Positions 51,835 through 59,323 of a stretch of DNA of 64,000 nt are shown here, in pieces. Made by a program: the position numbers and the translations under genes. Source of the stretch: an uncultured Oribacterium sp. GTDB lineage: Bacteria; Bacillota; Clostridia; Lachnospirales; Lachnospiraceae. Each line of letters starts with the position of its first letter. Within the stretch, counting starts at the first letter, position 1. Below the pieces are notes generated by a model, which saw nothing but the letters and a program-made list of their open reading frames with translations, had not been told where the DNA came from and did no database searches. The DNA is taken from the NCBI GenBank assembly GCA_946413525.1, contig CAMKKZ010000002.1, positions 1 through 64,000 on the forward strand, given 5' to 3'.

Positions 51835-52139
51835 ACTGCCGCGGCAATGCCAGGAACCCCTGCCAATGAACAGCTTGAAAGCCATCGACATGATTAGTAT
51901 AATAGCAAGCAATTCGGCACGTCAGAATTCAATGAAGTCAACCCCTGACAGACACGCCTTGCCAATGCAATACCACATAGGCTTACAATAGAAACAGTAC
52001 GGCAAAAACCTCACCCAGCCAGTCAGATAGCTGCGCTTTTCCAATGCAATATCGCATTGGTATGTCATGGAATCAGGGCAACAAAAAACACTCTGCGATA
52101 AAAGAGAAATTAAGCAAAGATTTGAAACGGGGAATACCG

Positions 52140-52826
52140 ATGATTAATGCTATAACGGGCAATGCCCCTCAAGCTCAAGACAATGGTGAATTCAGCAAAA
52201 ATCAACGCTGCGTCATCATAGGCGGCGCGGAAATCCGACATTATGACAAAGCACGAGCCCGTTTGCGGGAAAGTGACTTTTTTATCTTTTGCGACAGCGG
52301 GCTCCGCCATGCCTCCGCCCTTGGCATGACGCCGGACCTGATCATCGGCGATTTCGATTCCCACGAGAATCCCGGTTCAGCCGTTGAGACCATCGTGCTG
52401 CCTCACGAAAAGGACGATACAGACAGCTTTTATGCCGCGAAGGAGGGCTTGAGACGGGGCTTCTCCGAATTCCTGCTTCTGGGCTGTGCCGGAGGACGGC
52501 TGGATCACACCCTGGGAAACCTCTCCATCCTGCTCATGCTGGACGAACTTGGAAAGCACGCGATGCTTCTGGACGACTATTCGGAAATGGAAATCATTTC
52601 CCATGATCCGGCATTCGTGGTTGACTCCTTTCCTTATTTTTCGCTCCTCAATATTTCAGGCACGGCAAAGGGTATCTGCGTGGAAAATGCCAAATTCCCC
52701 CTGGAAAACGCGGAAATCAATTGCAATTATGCCTATGGCATCAGCAACGAGGTACTTCCGGGCATGACAGCCTGTATCAGCGTCCGGGAAGGGAGCCTGC
52801 TCCTTATCCGGGTATTCAAAGAGTAA
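52140..52826 (+). CDS. thiN: Thiamine pyrophosphokinase
   Basis: 228 residues from ATG 52140 (ggggaa upstream). CDSGLRHASALGMTPDLIIGDFDS, ETIVLPHEKDDTDSFYAAKEGL and LGCAGGRLDHTLGNL are diagnostic of the thiamine pyrophosphokinase catalytic domain; the C-terminal thiamine-binding part has YFSLLNISGTAKGI and SNEV. It converts thiamine to thiamine pyrophosphate, the cofactor of the E1 pair in the polysaccharide locus among others. An imperfect copy of its last 30 bp stands just downstream (52862-52891). Confidence 0.93.
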   Translation: MINAITGNAPQAQDNGEFSKNQRCVIIGGAEIRHYDKARARLRESDFFIFCDSGLRHASALGMTPDLIIGDFDSHENPGSAVETIVLPHEKDDTDSFYAAKEGLRRGFSEFLLLGCAGGRLDHTLGNLSILLMLDELGKHAMLLDDYSEMEIISHDPAFVVDSFPYFSLLNISGTAKGICVENAKFPLENAEINCNYAYGISNEVLPGMTACISVREGSLLLIRVFKE

Positions 52827-52891
52827 CTATTTGTCGTGGCACTTCATGCGCTTTACGGCTCTGCTCCTCATCCGGGTATGCAGAGAGTAAC
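52798..52891 (+). repeat. Imperfect duplication of the thiN 3' end
   Basis: tgctccttatccgggtattc...gagtaac (52798-52827) recurs as tgctcctcatccgggtatgc...gagtaac (52862-52891), 64 bp apart. The second copy is non-coding. Confidence 0.5.
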
Positions 52892-52999
52892 ATTAGTGGC
52901 AGAATGAGAAAATAGAGGGGTCACGATCTTGCAATGCCAAAGCTGTTCGTCAGGAATTAAAACGGCCAGAAAACCATTTAATAAGAGAGGAAAAGAAAT

Positions 53000-54424
53000 A
53001 TGAATATGAATATGAATATGAATACGAATATGATAATAAAGGCAGGAAAAAGACTATCGCGGGAACTGACAGCATTCCGAGCAGCCGGTTCTATAGCCGC
53101 CCTTTTCCTTATCCTTACCGTTATCACCACAATCTCGACACTTTCCACATTTCGCATTACAGCCTTCGCGGAAACGACTGGCCGGAAATCGGCCTCCGCT
53201 TCCTACGGTCCTCAGGCCGATGGATCCGCCCTGGCCCAGGCCATCCGTTCCGCTTCCCTTGAACCCTTTGCGGGAGGGGAAGAACTCCGGGGCATGTGGT
53301 TCAGCTATCTTGACTGGGACAAAATGCCAAGGGAAGAGGCGGCTTTCCGCGAAAAGGCGGATCAGGTCATGGCCTCCATCCGCGCAAACGGCATGAACGC
53401 CATATTCTGTCACGTGCACAGCCATTCTGACAGCTATTACCTCGAGTCAAGCTATTTCCCGAAGTCAAAATTCATGGTAACGAAAGACAGCTCCCCGTCC
53501 TTTGACCCTGTACGATATATGATTGACGCAGCCCACAGGAACGGACTTCAATTCCATGCCTGGCTGAACCCCTACCGTGTCACCGGCTACCTGATGAAAT
53601 GGGACGATGTTCCGGAAGGCTCCATCGTCAGAATCTGGGAGTCCGACCCTTCCAGGGAAAGAAACGTTCTCCTGCATGACGGGCAGTATTACCTGAACCC
53701 TGCCCGCGAAGAGGTCAGGAATTTCCTCACAGGCGCGATACAAGAATTCCTTCAGCATTATGATGTTGAGGGGATTCAGTTCGATGACTACTTCTACCCC
53801 GTGGTAAGCTCCGAAAATGACGCGAAAGGCTTCGACTACCCTGAATACCTTCTCTCATCGCAGGCCTCCGGACAGGCATCAGGCCAGGCCTTAAGTATCC
53901 AGGATTTCCGTCGGAACAATGTTTCGGCTCTCGTGGCCGCGGTACACAAAACCGTTCACGAGACCAGACCCGGCACAGTATTCGGCATCAGCCCTGTGCC
54001 CCTCCTTTCCGAGCTCCGGGGCAGCCGTGCCTATTTTGTCGATATAGACCGCTGGATGGGAAGCACGGAATATATCGATTACATCATGCCCCAGATTTAT
54101 CACGGCTTCGAGGCGAAAACAGGCAGCGGAGAGGTTTCCCCAAGCGCCTTCATTCCCTGTCTCCAAAGCTGGATAGATTTGAAAACAAGCAAGAACAGCC
54201 CGGTTCGGCTCTGCGTCGGCCTTGCGTTATACAAGACCGGATCCTCCGTCTGGGACGGAAACGAGGTGCCGGAATGGTCCCGACGCAACGATATTTTATC
54301 ACGGGAGGTGCAGCACGCCCGAAGCACAGGGCAGGTTTCCGGATTCGGATTCTATGATTACGCAAACCTCGAAGAAGCCCAGTGCCAGCCGGAGCTCGCC
54401 AATCTGCGCGCCGTCCTTCAGTAG
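53000..54424 (+). CDS. GHL10-type (DUF187/UPF0748) glycoside hydrolase-like protein, secreted
   Basis: 474 residues. It opens with an MN repeat (a gaatat hexanucleotide run), then a signal peptide/membrane segment (about 28-55) and a barrel domain starting ELRGMWFSYLDWDKM, with NGMNAIFCHVHSHSD, HAWLNPYRV, YDVEGIQFDDYFYP and YIDYIMPQIYHG, the pattern of the YngK-like GHL10 family. Likely acts on cell-wall or exopolysaccharide glycans outside the cell. agagagg precedes the first ATG, but later Met codons in the MN repeat could serve as well. Confidence 0.88.
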   Translation: MNMNMNMNTNMIIKAGKRLSRELTAFRAAGSIAALFLILTVITTISTLSTFRITAFAETTGRKSASASYGPQADGSALAQAIRSASLEPFAGGEELRGMWFSYLDWDKMPREEAAFREKADQVMASIRANGMNAIFCHVHSHSDSYYLESSYFPKSKFMVTKDSSPSFDPVRYMIDAAHRNGLQFHAWLNPYRVTGYLMKWDDVPEGSIVRIWESDPSRERNVLLHDGQYYLNPAREEVRNFLTGAIQEFLQHYDVEGIQFDDYFYPVVSSENDAKGFDYPEYLLSSQASGQASGQALSIQDFRRNNVSALVAAVHKTVHETRPGTVFGISPVPLLSELRGSRAYFVDIDRWMGSTEYIDYIMPQIYHGFEAKTGSGEVSPSAFIPCLQSWIDLKTSKNSPVRLCVGLALYKTGSSVWDGNEVPEWSRRNDILSREVQHARSTGQVSGFGFYDYANLEEAQCQPELANLRAVLQ

Positions 54425-54522
54425 ACGTATTATCGCCATATTCTTTCATTCCGCCCTTTACTGTGGGGTCGTGAAAAGTGACGAATAATAGCCACATTTA
54501 TTCACCAAAAATTCAAAATTTA

Positions 54523-54551
54523 TTGACTAAATGCACAGTTTGTGCTATCGT
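54523..54551 (+). promoter_or_regulatory. Promoter of the sugar ABC transporter operon
   Basis: TTGACT (54523-54528), 17-bp spacer, TATCGT (54546-54551), about 98 bp before the binding-protein start. In the leader a ggggc...gcccc hairpin (54601-54625) lies close to the ribosome site. Confidence 0.55.
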
Positions 54552-54649
54552 TACAACCATATTATCGGTCAGATGCAACAGAAGCTGATCGAAAACAATG
54601 CGGGGCGGTATGGTTTGCTGCCCCATATATTTTTGAAGGGAGAAAATAT

Positions 54650-55945
54650 ATGAAAAAACACTCACGGGTACTTGCTGCTGCGCTTGCTTTGGCGCTTACT
54701 GCTGGCGTGCTGGCCGGATGCGGCAGCAGCGATACGCCGGCTGCCGGCGGCGGTTCATCTTCCGGAGGCACGGCCATTACCATCTTCAACTCCAAAATGG
54801 AGATCCAGGAACAGATGGAAGCCATGGCTGAGAAATATTCCCAGGAAAAAGGCGTAGATGTCGAGGTTTATTATTCCAGCGACACCGTGGCCGCCCATCT
54901 CGCGACGAAATACGCGTCCAACGATCCTTACACCATTTCCATGGTCGATGCGAAGGATGTCTATTCCCTCGCCGCGGAACATGCTCTTGACCTTTCCGGC
55001 GAAGATTGGGTGAAGGACACTACCCAGGCCATTTCCGTGGACGGCAAGGTTTACGGCTTCCCTGTCTGTATCGAAGCCCGCGGCATCATCTATAATGCCG
55101 ATGCCATCAAGAACATCACCGGCAAGGATTTCGATCCCTCGACCTGCAAAACGCTGGACGGCTTCAAGGCTCTGATTCAGGAACTCATTGATGGCGGTAT
55201 GGAAGCTCCGACCGGCGTCATGAAGGAAGACTGGTCTCTTGCGGCGCACTATCTGGCCGAGGTTTATGAGGAGCAGCCGGACGTGGATGCCTTCATCACC
55301 TCACTGCACGAGGGCAATGCGGATCTTGCGAACAATGACCGCTTCAATTCCTTGATGGATACCTTCGATGTCCTGAAGGACAACAGCTATTCCAAGGCTT
55401 CCGCCATCTCCGCGGAACGCGAGGTTACTGAGCAGAAGCTGGCGGAAGGCGAGATTGCCTTCATGTTCGGCGGCAACTGGGACTGGTCCGTGATCAATGC
55501 CTATGATTATTCCGAGAACATGGGCATGATGCCTGTGCCTCAGAACACAGACGACGGCATGAACGAGAAGCTGGTCGGCGGCGGATCCAAGTACTTCTTC
55601 ATCGACTCCTCTGACAATACCTCCGATGAGCAGAAGCAGGCCGCGAAGGATTTCCTGAACTGGCTTGTTTACGATGAGGCAGGACAGTCCTTCATCGTAG
55701 AAGATTGCGCTCTGGTTCCGGCTTATTCCAACATCACCCTTGATGTCAAGGATCCCCTTGGTGCCTCCGTCAAGAAGTATACGGATGACGGCGCGTTGAT
55801 TCCGAACTACAATTATTTCCCGGATGATCATTATTCCATCTGCGGCGCCGCATTCCAGAAATATCTGGCCAATCAGACAGACCGTGCAGGATTCGCCGGC
55901 GAGATTGAAGCTTATTGGAAAGGCATTACGCCGGTAGAGCATTAA
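54650..55945 (+). CDS. Extracellular solute-binding lipoprotein of a sugar ABC transporter
   Basis: 431 residues from ATG 54650 (aagggag upstream). Signal peptide with lipobox LAGC near residue 22, a Gly/Ser-rich tether, then a family 1 solute-binding fold (ITIFNSKMEIQEQMEAMAEKYSQEKG; GEIAFMFGGNWDW). It captures a sugar or oligosaccharide for the two permeases that follow. A terminator-like hairpin between this gene and the permeases should give excess binding protein, as is usual for such operons. The substrate cannot be told. Confidence 0.92.
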   Translation: MKKHSRVLAAALALALTAGVLAGCGSSDTPAAGGGSSSGGTAITIFNSKMEIQEQMEAMAEKYSQEKGVDVEVYYSSDTVAAHLATKYASNDPYTISMVDAKDVYSLAAEHALDLSGEDWVKDTTQAISVDGKVYGFPVCIEARGIIYNADAIKNITGKDFDPSTCKTLDGFKALIQELIDGGMEAPTGVMKEDWSLAAHYLAEVYEEQPDVDAFITSLHEGNADLANNDRFNSLMDTFDVLKDNSYSKASAISAEREVTEQKLAEGEIAFMFGGNWDWSVINAYDYSENMGMMPVPQNTDDGMNEKLVGGGSKYFFIDSSDNTSDEQKQAAKDFLNWLVYDEAGQSFIVEDCALVPAYSNITLDVKDPLGASVKKYTDDGALIPNYNYFPDDHYSICGAAFQKYLANQTDRAGFAGEIEAYWKGITPVEH

Positions 55946-56015
55946 TTGTCATTTTGACAATGCCTGACAAAATAAACAATAAATGATTTGACGGGCGAGT
56001 CAACAATCGGAAACT

Positions 56016-56058
56016 GGCCGGGCTTCCGCAGCGGAACATCGTGCGGCCCGGCCTTTTT
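56016..56058 (+). terminator. Partial terminator between binding protein and permease genes
   Basis: ggccgggc (56016-56023) pairs with gcccggcc (56046-56053), followed by T5. It lies 20 bp before the permease ATG, so read-through is needed for permease expression. Confidence 0.8.
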
Positions 56059-56077
56059 AAAAGGGGGACATTATTAG

Positions 56078-56956
56078 ATGGAACGAAATACATTTTCGTA
56101 CAAGCTTAAGCAATTTATGATGTTTGCGGGGCCTGCTTCCATCCTGTTTTTCGGGACGGTGCTCGTCCCCTTTGTCTACGGTTTTTACCTGACCTTCACA
56201 AGCTGGGACGGCATTTCAAAGGTCAAGCCTTTCGTCGGGCTTGAGAATTATACGGCCGCCATGCAGGACAGTGCTTATTGGGCCGCCATTGGAAGAACGG
56301 CAATTTATTCCTTATTCGCCGTCATCCTTGTTAACGCGCTGGCTTTCTTCCTGGCTTACTTCGTGACCAGCGGGATCAAGGGACAGAACTTTTTCCGCGC
56401 CGGCTTCTTCATTCCGAACCTGATCGGCGGCATCGTCCTCGGCTACGTCTGGAAATTCGTCTTCAACCGCGCTTTCGTGGCCGTTGCCCAGGCGATTACC
56501 GGCGGTACCGTCCCCTCCCTCCTGTCCACGACGGGCGGGGCCATGTTCTGCCTGATCCTTGTTTCAGTCTGGCAGTACGCTGGCTACATGATGCTGATCT
56601 ATGTAGCAGGCTTTATGGCCGTTTCCAATGACCTGAAGGAAGCCGCGCTCATCGATGGCTGCACCCCCTCTCAGGCGATGCAGAACGTCACAATCCCCTT
56701 GATGCGTTCTTCCTTTGTACAGTGCCTTTTCCTGAGCATTACCCGCTGCTTCGTTGTTTATGACGTGAACCTTTCCCTCACAAACGGCGAGCCCTTTAAT
56801 TCTTCGGTTATGGCTGCCATGCACGTGTACAATCAGGCATTTACATACAAAAACTATGGCTTGGGCCAGGCGGAGGCCGTGATCCTCTTCGTGATTTGCG
56901 CGGTCATCGGCGTCACGCAGGTCTATATTGGTAAGAAAGGCGAGGTGGATGCGTAA
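56078..56956 (+). CDS. Sugar ABC transporter permease, MalF/UgpA type
   Basis: 292 residues, six membrane spans; the ATPase-contacting EAA loop reads EAALIDGCTPSQAMQNVTIPL. The stop codon TAA ends at the A of the next ATG. Together with the following permease it forms the membrane channel. aaaaggggg precedes the start. Confidence 0.94.
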   Translation: MERNTFSYKLKQFMMFAGPASILFFGTVLVPFVYGFYLTFTSWDGISKVKPFVGLENYTAAMQDSAYWAAIGRTAIYSLFAVILVNALAFFLAYFVTSGIKGQNFFRAGFFIPNLIGGIVLGYVWKFVFNRAFVAVAQAITGGTVPSLLSTTGGAMFCLILVSVWQYAGYMMLIYVAGFMAVSNDLKEAALIDGCTPSQAMQNVTIPLMRSSFVQCLFLSITRCFVVYDVNLSLTNGEPFNSSVMAAMHVYNQAFTYKNYGLGQAEAVILFVICAVIGVTQVYIGKKGEVDA

Positions 56957-57819
56957 TGATTGATAATGAAAAAGCTGCGCAGAAAAAAAGAATGACGCAC
57001 CTGATTATGTGGATTGTTCTGCTTCTGTTGTTCATCATGTTTATCGCCCCCTTCCTCCTTGTCATCATCAACGTTTTCAAGACGAAGGGTGATATCACCT
57101 CCAACCCCCTTGCCTTTGTTGGCGCGCATGGCTTCACAACGAAGAATTTCCCCGAAGCCATGCGCAAGATGAATTTCTGGAATGTTTTTACAAATTCCGC
57201 CATTATTACTTTTAGCGCCACCGTTCTGACGATCCTGGTCTCGGCCATGGCCGCTTTCGTGATCGTCCGAAACAGCAAATGGATTGCGTGCACGCTGCTG
57301 TTCTCCGCCATGGTCGCCTCCATGGTCATTCCTTTCCAGGTGCTTATGGTTCCGCTGGTTTCCGTGTATGGCGGCACGCTGAACGTGCTGAACCATAGGA
57401 TCACGCTGATCCTGCTTCACGTGGGCTTCTCGGTATCCATGGCCACCTTCATGTTCCACGGCGCCATCCATACGACGATTCCGCTGGAACTGGAAGAGGC
57501 AGCCTACATTGATGGCTGCACCCGCTGGCAGACCTATTGGAAGATCGTCTTCCCGCTCCTGAAGCCGACCATCGCCACAGTGGCCATCATCGATGCCATG
57601 GCATTCTGGAACGACTACCTCCTTCCGAGCCTTGTACTGGGGCGGAAAGAGCTTTACACGATACCGATCGCGACGCAGGCCTTCTACGGCACCTACTCAA
57701 CGGACATCGGCCTCGTCATGGCGGCCCTGCTGCTTGCCATGCTGCCGATCCTCATCCTCTATGTCTTCCTGCAGCGCTATATTGTGGAAGGCGTCACCGC
57801 CGGAGCCGTGAAGGGATAA
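56956..57819 (+). CDS. Sugar ABC transporter permease, MalG/UgpE type
   Basis: 287 residues, six membrane spans, EAA loop EEAAYIDGCTRWQTYWKIVFPL. Overlaps the first permease gene by one base. No ATP-binding subunit gene is present here, so a shared MsmX-like ATPase from elsewhere is likely. A terminator follows at 57975-58012. Confidence 0.94.
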   Translation: MIDNEKAAQKKRMTHLIMWIVLLLLFIMFIAPFLLVIINVFKTKGDITSNPLAFVGAHGFTTKNFPEAMRKMNFWNVFTNSAIITFSATVLTILVSAMAAFVIVRNSKWIACTLLFSAMVASMVIPFQVLMVPLVSVYGGTLNVLNHRITLILLHVGFSVSMATFMFHGAIHTTIPLELEEAAYIDGCTRWQTYWKIVFPLLKPTIATVAIIDAMAFWNDYLLPSLVLGRKELYTIPIATQAFYGTYSTDIGLVMAALLLAMLPILILYVFLQRYIVEGVTAGAVKG

Positions 57820-57854
57820 ACTTCTCTCACCTATTGGAGCCGTCTTTGGCCAAT

Positions 57855-57925
57855 CCAGGTTCTGGTATAGCAAGCGAACCGCTTACGGAACAAAACGGCT
57901 CATTTATCAGAGCGGATTTTAACTG
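57855..57925 (+). repeat. Repeat family A, single copy
   Basis: caGGTTCTGG.ATAGCaaGCGAACCGCTTACGG.ACAAAACGGCTCATTTATCAGAGCGG, downstream of the permease gene. Confidence 0.65.
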
Positions 57926-57974
57926 TTCTGACGGTTTTGCTGATTAGGTGATGAATTATTAGATGAATTATTAG

Positions 57975-58012
57975 AAAGGATGGAATCCATTCCGGACTCC
58001 ATCCTTTCTTTG
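57975..58012 (+). terminator. Terminator of the ABC transporter operon
   Basis: aaaggatgga (57975-57984) and tccatccttt (57998-58007), then tctttg. A 10-bp perfect stem. Confidence 0.8.
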
Positions 58013-58039
58013 TTATTCAGCATCATGCTTTATTATTTC

Positions 58040-58105
58040 TCATTTATCAGAGTGGGTTTTCACTGCTCTGAATTCTGACATAGCGAATCGCCTGCATGGC
58101 AAGTC
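58040..58105 (+). repeat. Repeat family A, single copy
   Basis: ATTTATCAGAGTGGGTTTTCACTGCTCTGAATTCTGACATAGCGAATCGCCTGC, immediately left of the DnaA-box cluster. Confidence 0.65.
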
Positions 58106-58113
58106 GTCATTTC

Positions 58114-58223
58114 TGTGGATAACTATTCTTTTATTCCGTAATTTATTATGTATTCCTGACTTTTTAATAAGTTTATCCACAAAAAATTACACTTTTGCAC
58201 ATATCCAATATCATTTATCCACA
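58114..58223. promoter_or_regulatory. Cluster of three perfect DnaA boxes in AT-rich DNA
   Basis: TTATCCACA occurs exactly at 58173-58181 and 58215-58223 and in reverse (TGTGGATAA) at 58114-58122, in a 110-bp AT-rich stretch. An exact 9-mer is expected about 0.5 times on both strands of the whole 64-kb window. No dnaA/dnaN genes are near, so this is more likely a DnaA-binding regulatory or titration site than oriC. The nfnAB promoter lies 70 bp to the right. Confidence 0.6.
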
Positions 58224-58291
58224 GATACAGCCCTAAAAATGCTCTTTTTCTGACACCATCGTTCAGAGATTGCAAGCTTTATTACGTTTTA

Positions 58292-58320
58292 TTGACAATT
58301 CCTGATTCAATTGCTATCCT
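58292..58320 (+). promoter_or_regulatory. Promoter of nfnAB
   Basis: Perfect TTGACA (58292-58297), 17-bp spacer, TATCCT (58315-58320). The transcript leader would then contain the inverted repeat-B copy at 58326-58408. Confidence 0.7.
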
Positions 58321-58325
58321 TACAG

Positions 58326-58408
58326 GTATGAAAGGCAAGCCTTTCATACCTCATTTGTGCCGCTGGCGCGGCACAAATGGGACTCAACGCCTGCGGCATT
58401 AAGTCAAA
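58326..58408 (-). repeat. Repeat family B, single copy in the nfnAB leader
   Basis: tATGAAAGGCAAGCCTTTCAT, then ATTTGTGCCGCtggcGCGGCACAAAT (11-bp perfect stem), then GACTCAACGCCTGCGGCATTAAGTC. Same element as at 40577-40832 and 46428-46596 in the other orientation. Confidence 0.8.
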
Positions 58409-58470
58409 GTGTGCTTTTGGATTATAATAGCATAAACATCCGGCACGAAACCCAAGGAAGGAATGTAAAT

Positions 58471-59322
58471 ATGTACAAGATTGTTAGAAAAAGGGTGCTT
58501 AACCCCACCGTCACACAGATGGAGATTGCCGCGCCATTAGTTGCTAGAAAGGCAAAACCCGGCCAGTTTATCATTCTCCGGGCAGACAGCGAGGGCGAAA
58601 GGATTCCGCTGACTGTCGCGGGTACGAATCCCGAAGAAGGCACGGTCAAGATCATTTTCCAGATCGTAGGAGGGACGACCGAACTGCTGAACCACAAGGA
58701 GGAAGGCGGCTATATCGAGGACTTCGTAGGCCCCCTCGGTAAGCCCACCCATACAGACGGCATTAAGAAAGTCTGTATTGTGGGCGGCGGCGTTGGCTGT
58801 GCCATAGCCATGCCGGTCGCGCAGGAATTCCATCGCCTGGGAGCCGATGTCACCAGCATTATCGGCTTCCGCAGCAAGGACCTCCTTATCCTGGAGGACG
58901 AATTCAAGGAGTGTTCAAACACCCTTCACGTCATGACGGACGATGGCTCCTATGCCCACCAAGGCAATGTCACCGTGCCCTTGAAGGAAATGCTGGAGTC
59001 CGGAAAGGAATTCGACATGGTCATCACGATTGGTCCGCTGATCATGATGAAATTCGTTGTGGCGGCCGCGAAGCCTTTCAATGTCCCGGTCACGGTATCG
59101 ATGAACCCCATCATGATCGACGGCACGGGCATGTGCGGCTGCTGCCGCCTCACGCTTACCGAGGACGGCCAGCGCGTCACAAAATTTGCCTGTGTGGACG
59201 GCCCTGATTTCAATGGTTATGAAGTGGACTTTGACGAGGCGATGTCCCGGGGCAGGATGTATTTTGATTATGAACGGCACGCCCATGAGGAGACCTGCAA
59301 TTTGTTCAAGGGGGTGAAATAA
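58471..59322 (+). CDS. nfnA: NADH-dependent reduced ferredoxin:NADP+ oxidoreductase, subunit A
   Basis: 283 residues from ATG 58471 (aaggaagg upstream); the open frame back to 58357 is repeat B. A ferredoxin-NADP reductase-type FAD domain (PGQFIILRADSEGERIPLTVAG), an NAD-binding domain (VCIVGGGVGCAIAMPVAQEF) and a C-terminal [2Fe-2S] motif (MCGCC followed by a further Cys in KFACVDGP). With the next gene it forms the electron-bifurcating NfnAB (SudBA-like) complex of anaerobes, which couples ferredoxin and NADH to NADPH formation. Confidence 0.92.
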   Translation: MYKIVRKRVLNPTVTQMEIAAPLVARKAKPGQFIILRADSEGERIPLTVAGTNPEEGTVKIIFQIVGGTTELLNHKEEGGYIEDFVGPLGKPTHTDGIKKVCIVGGGVGCAIAMPVAQEFHRLGADVTSIIGFRSKDLLILEDEFKECSNTLHVMTDDGSYAHQGNVTVPLKEMLESGKEFDMVITIGPLIMMKFVVAAAKPFNVPVTVSMNPIMIDGTGMCGCCRLTLTEDGQRVTKFACVDGPDFNGYEVDFDEAMSRGRMYFDYERHAHEETCNLFKGVK

Positions 59323-59323
59323 G

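Noticed and set aside
51594-52000. T-box leader of metG
   Set aside because: The minus strand upstream of metG lacks the AGGGTGGNACCGCG T-box core and a leader hairpin with terminator; only repeats are seen.
58100-58330. Chromosomal replication origin
   Set aside because: Three DnaA boxes are present, but there is no dnaA, dnaN, gidA/mnmG or rpmH nearby and no clear unwinding repeat; a DnaA-binding site is the more careful call.
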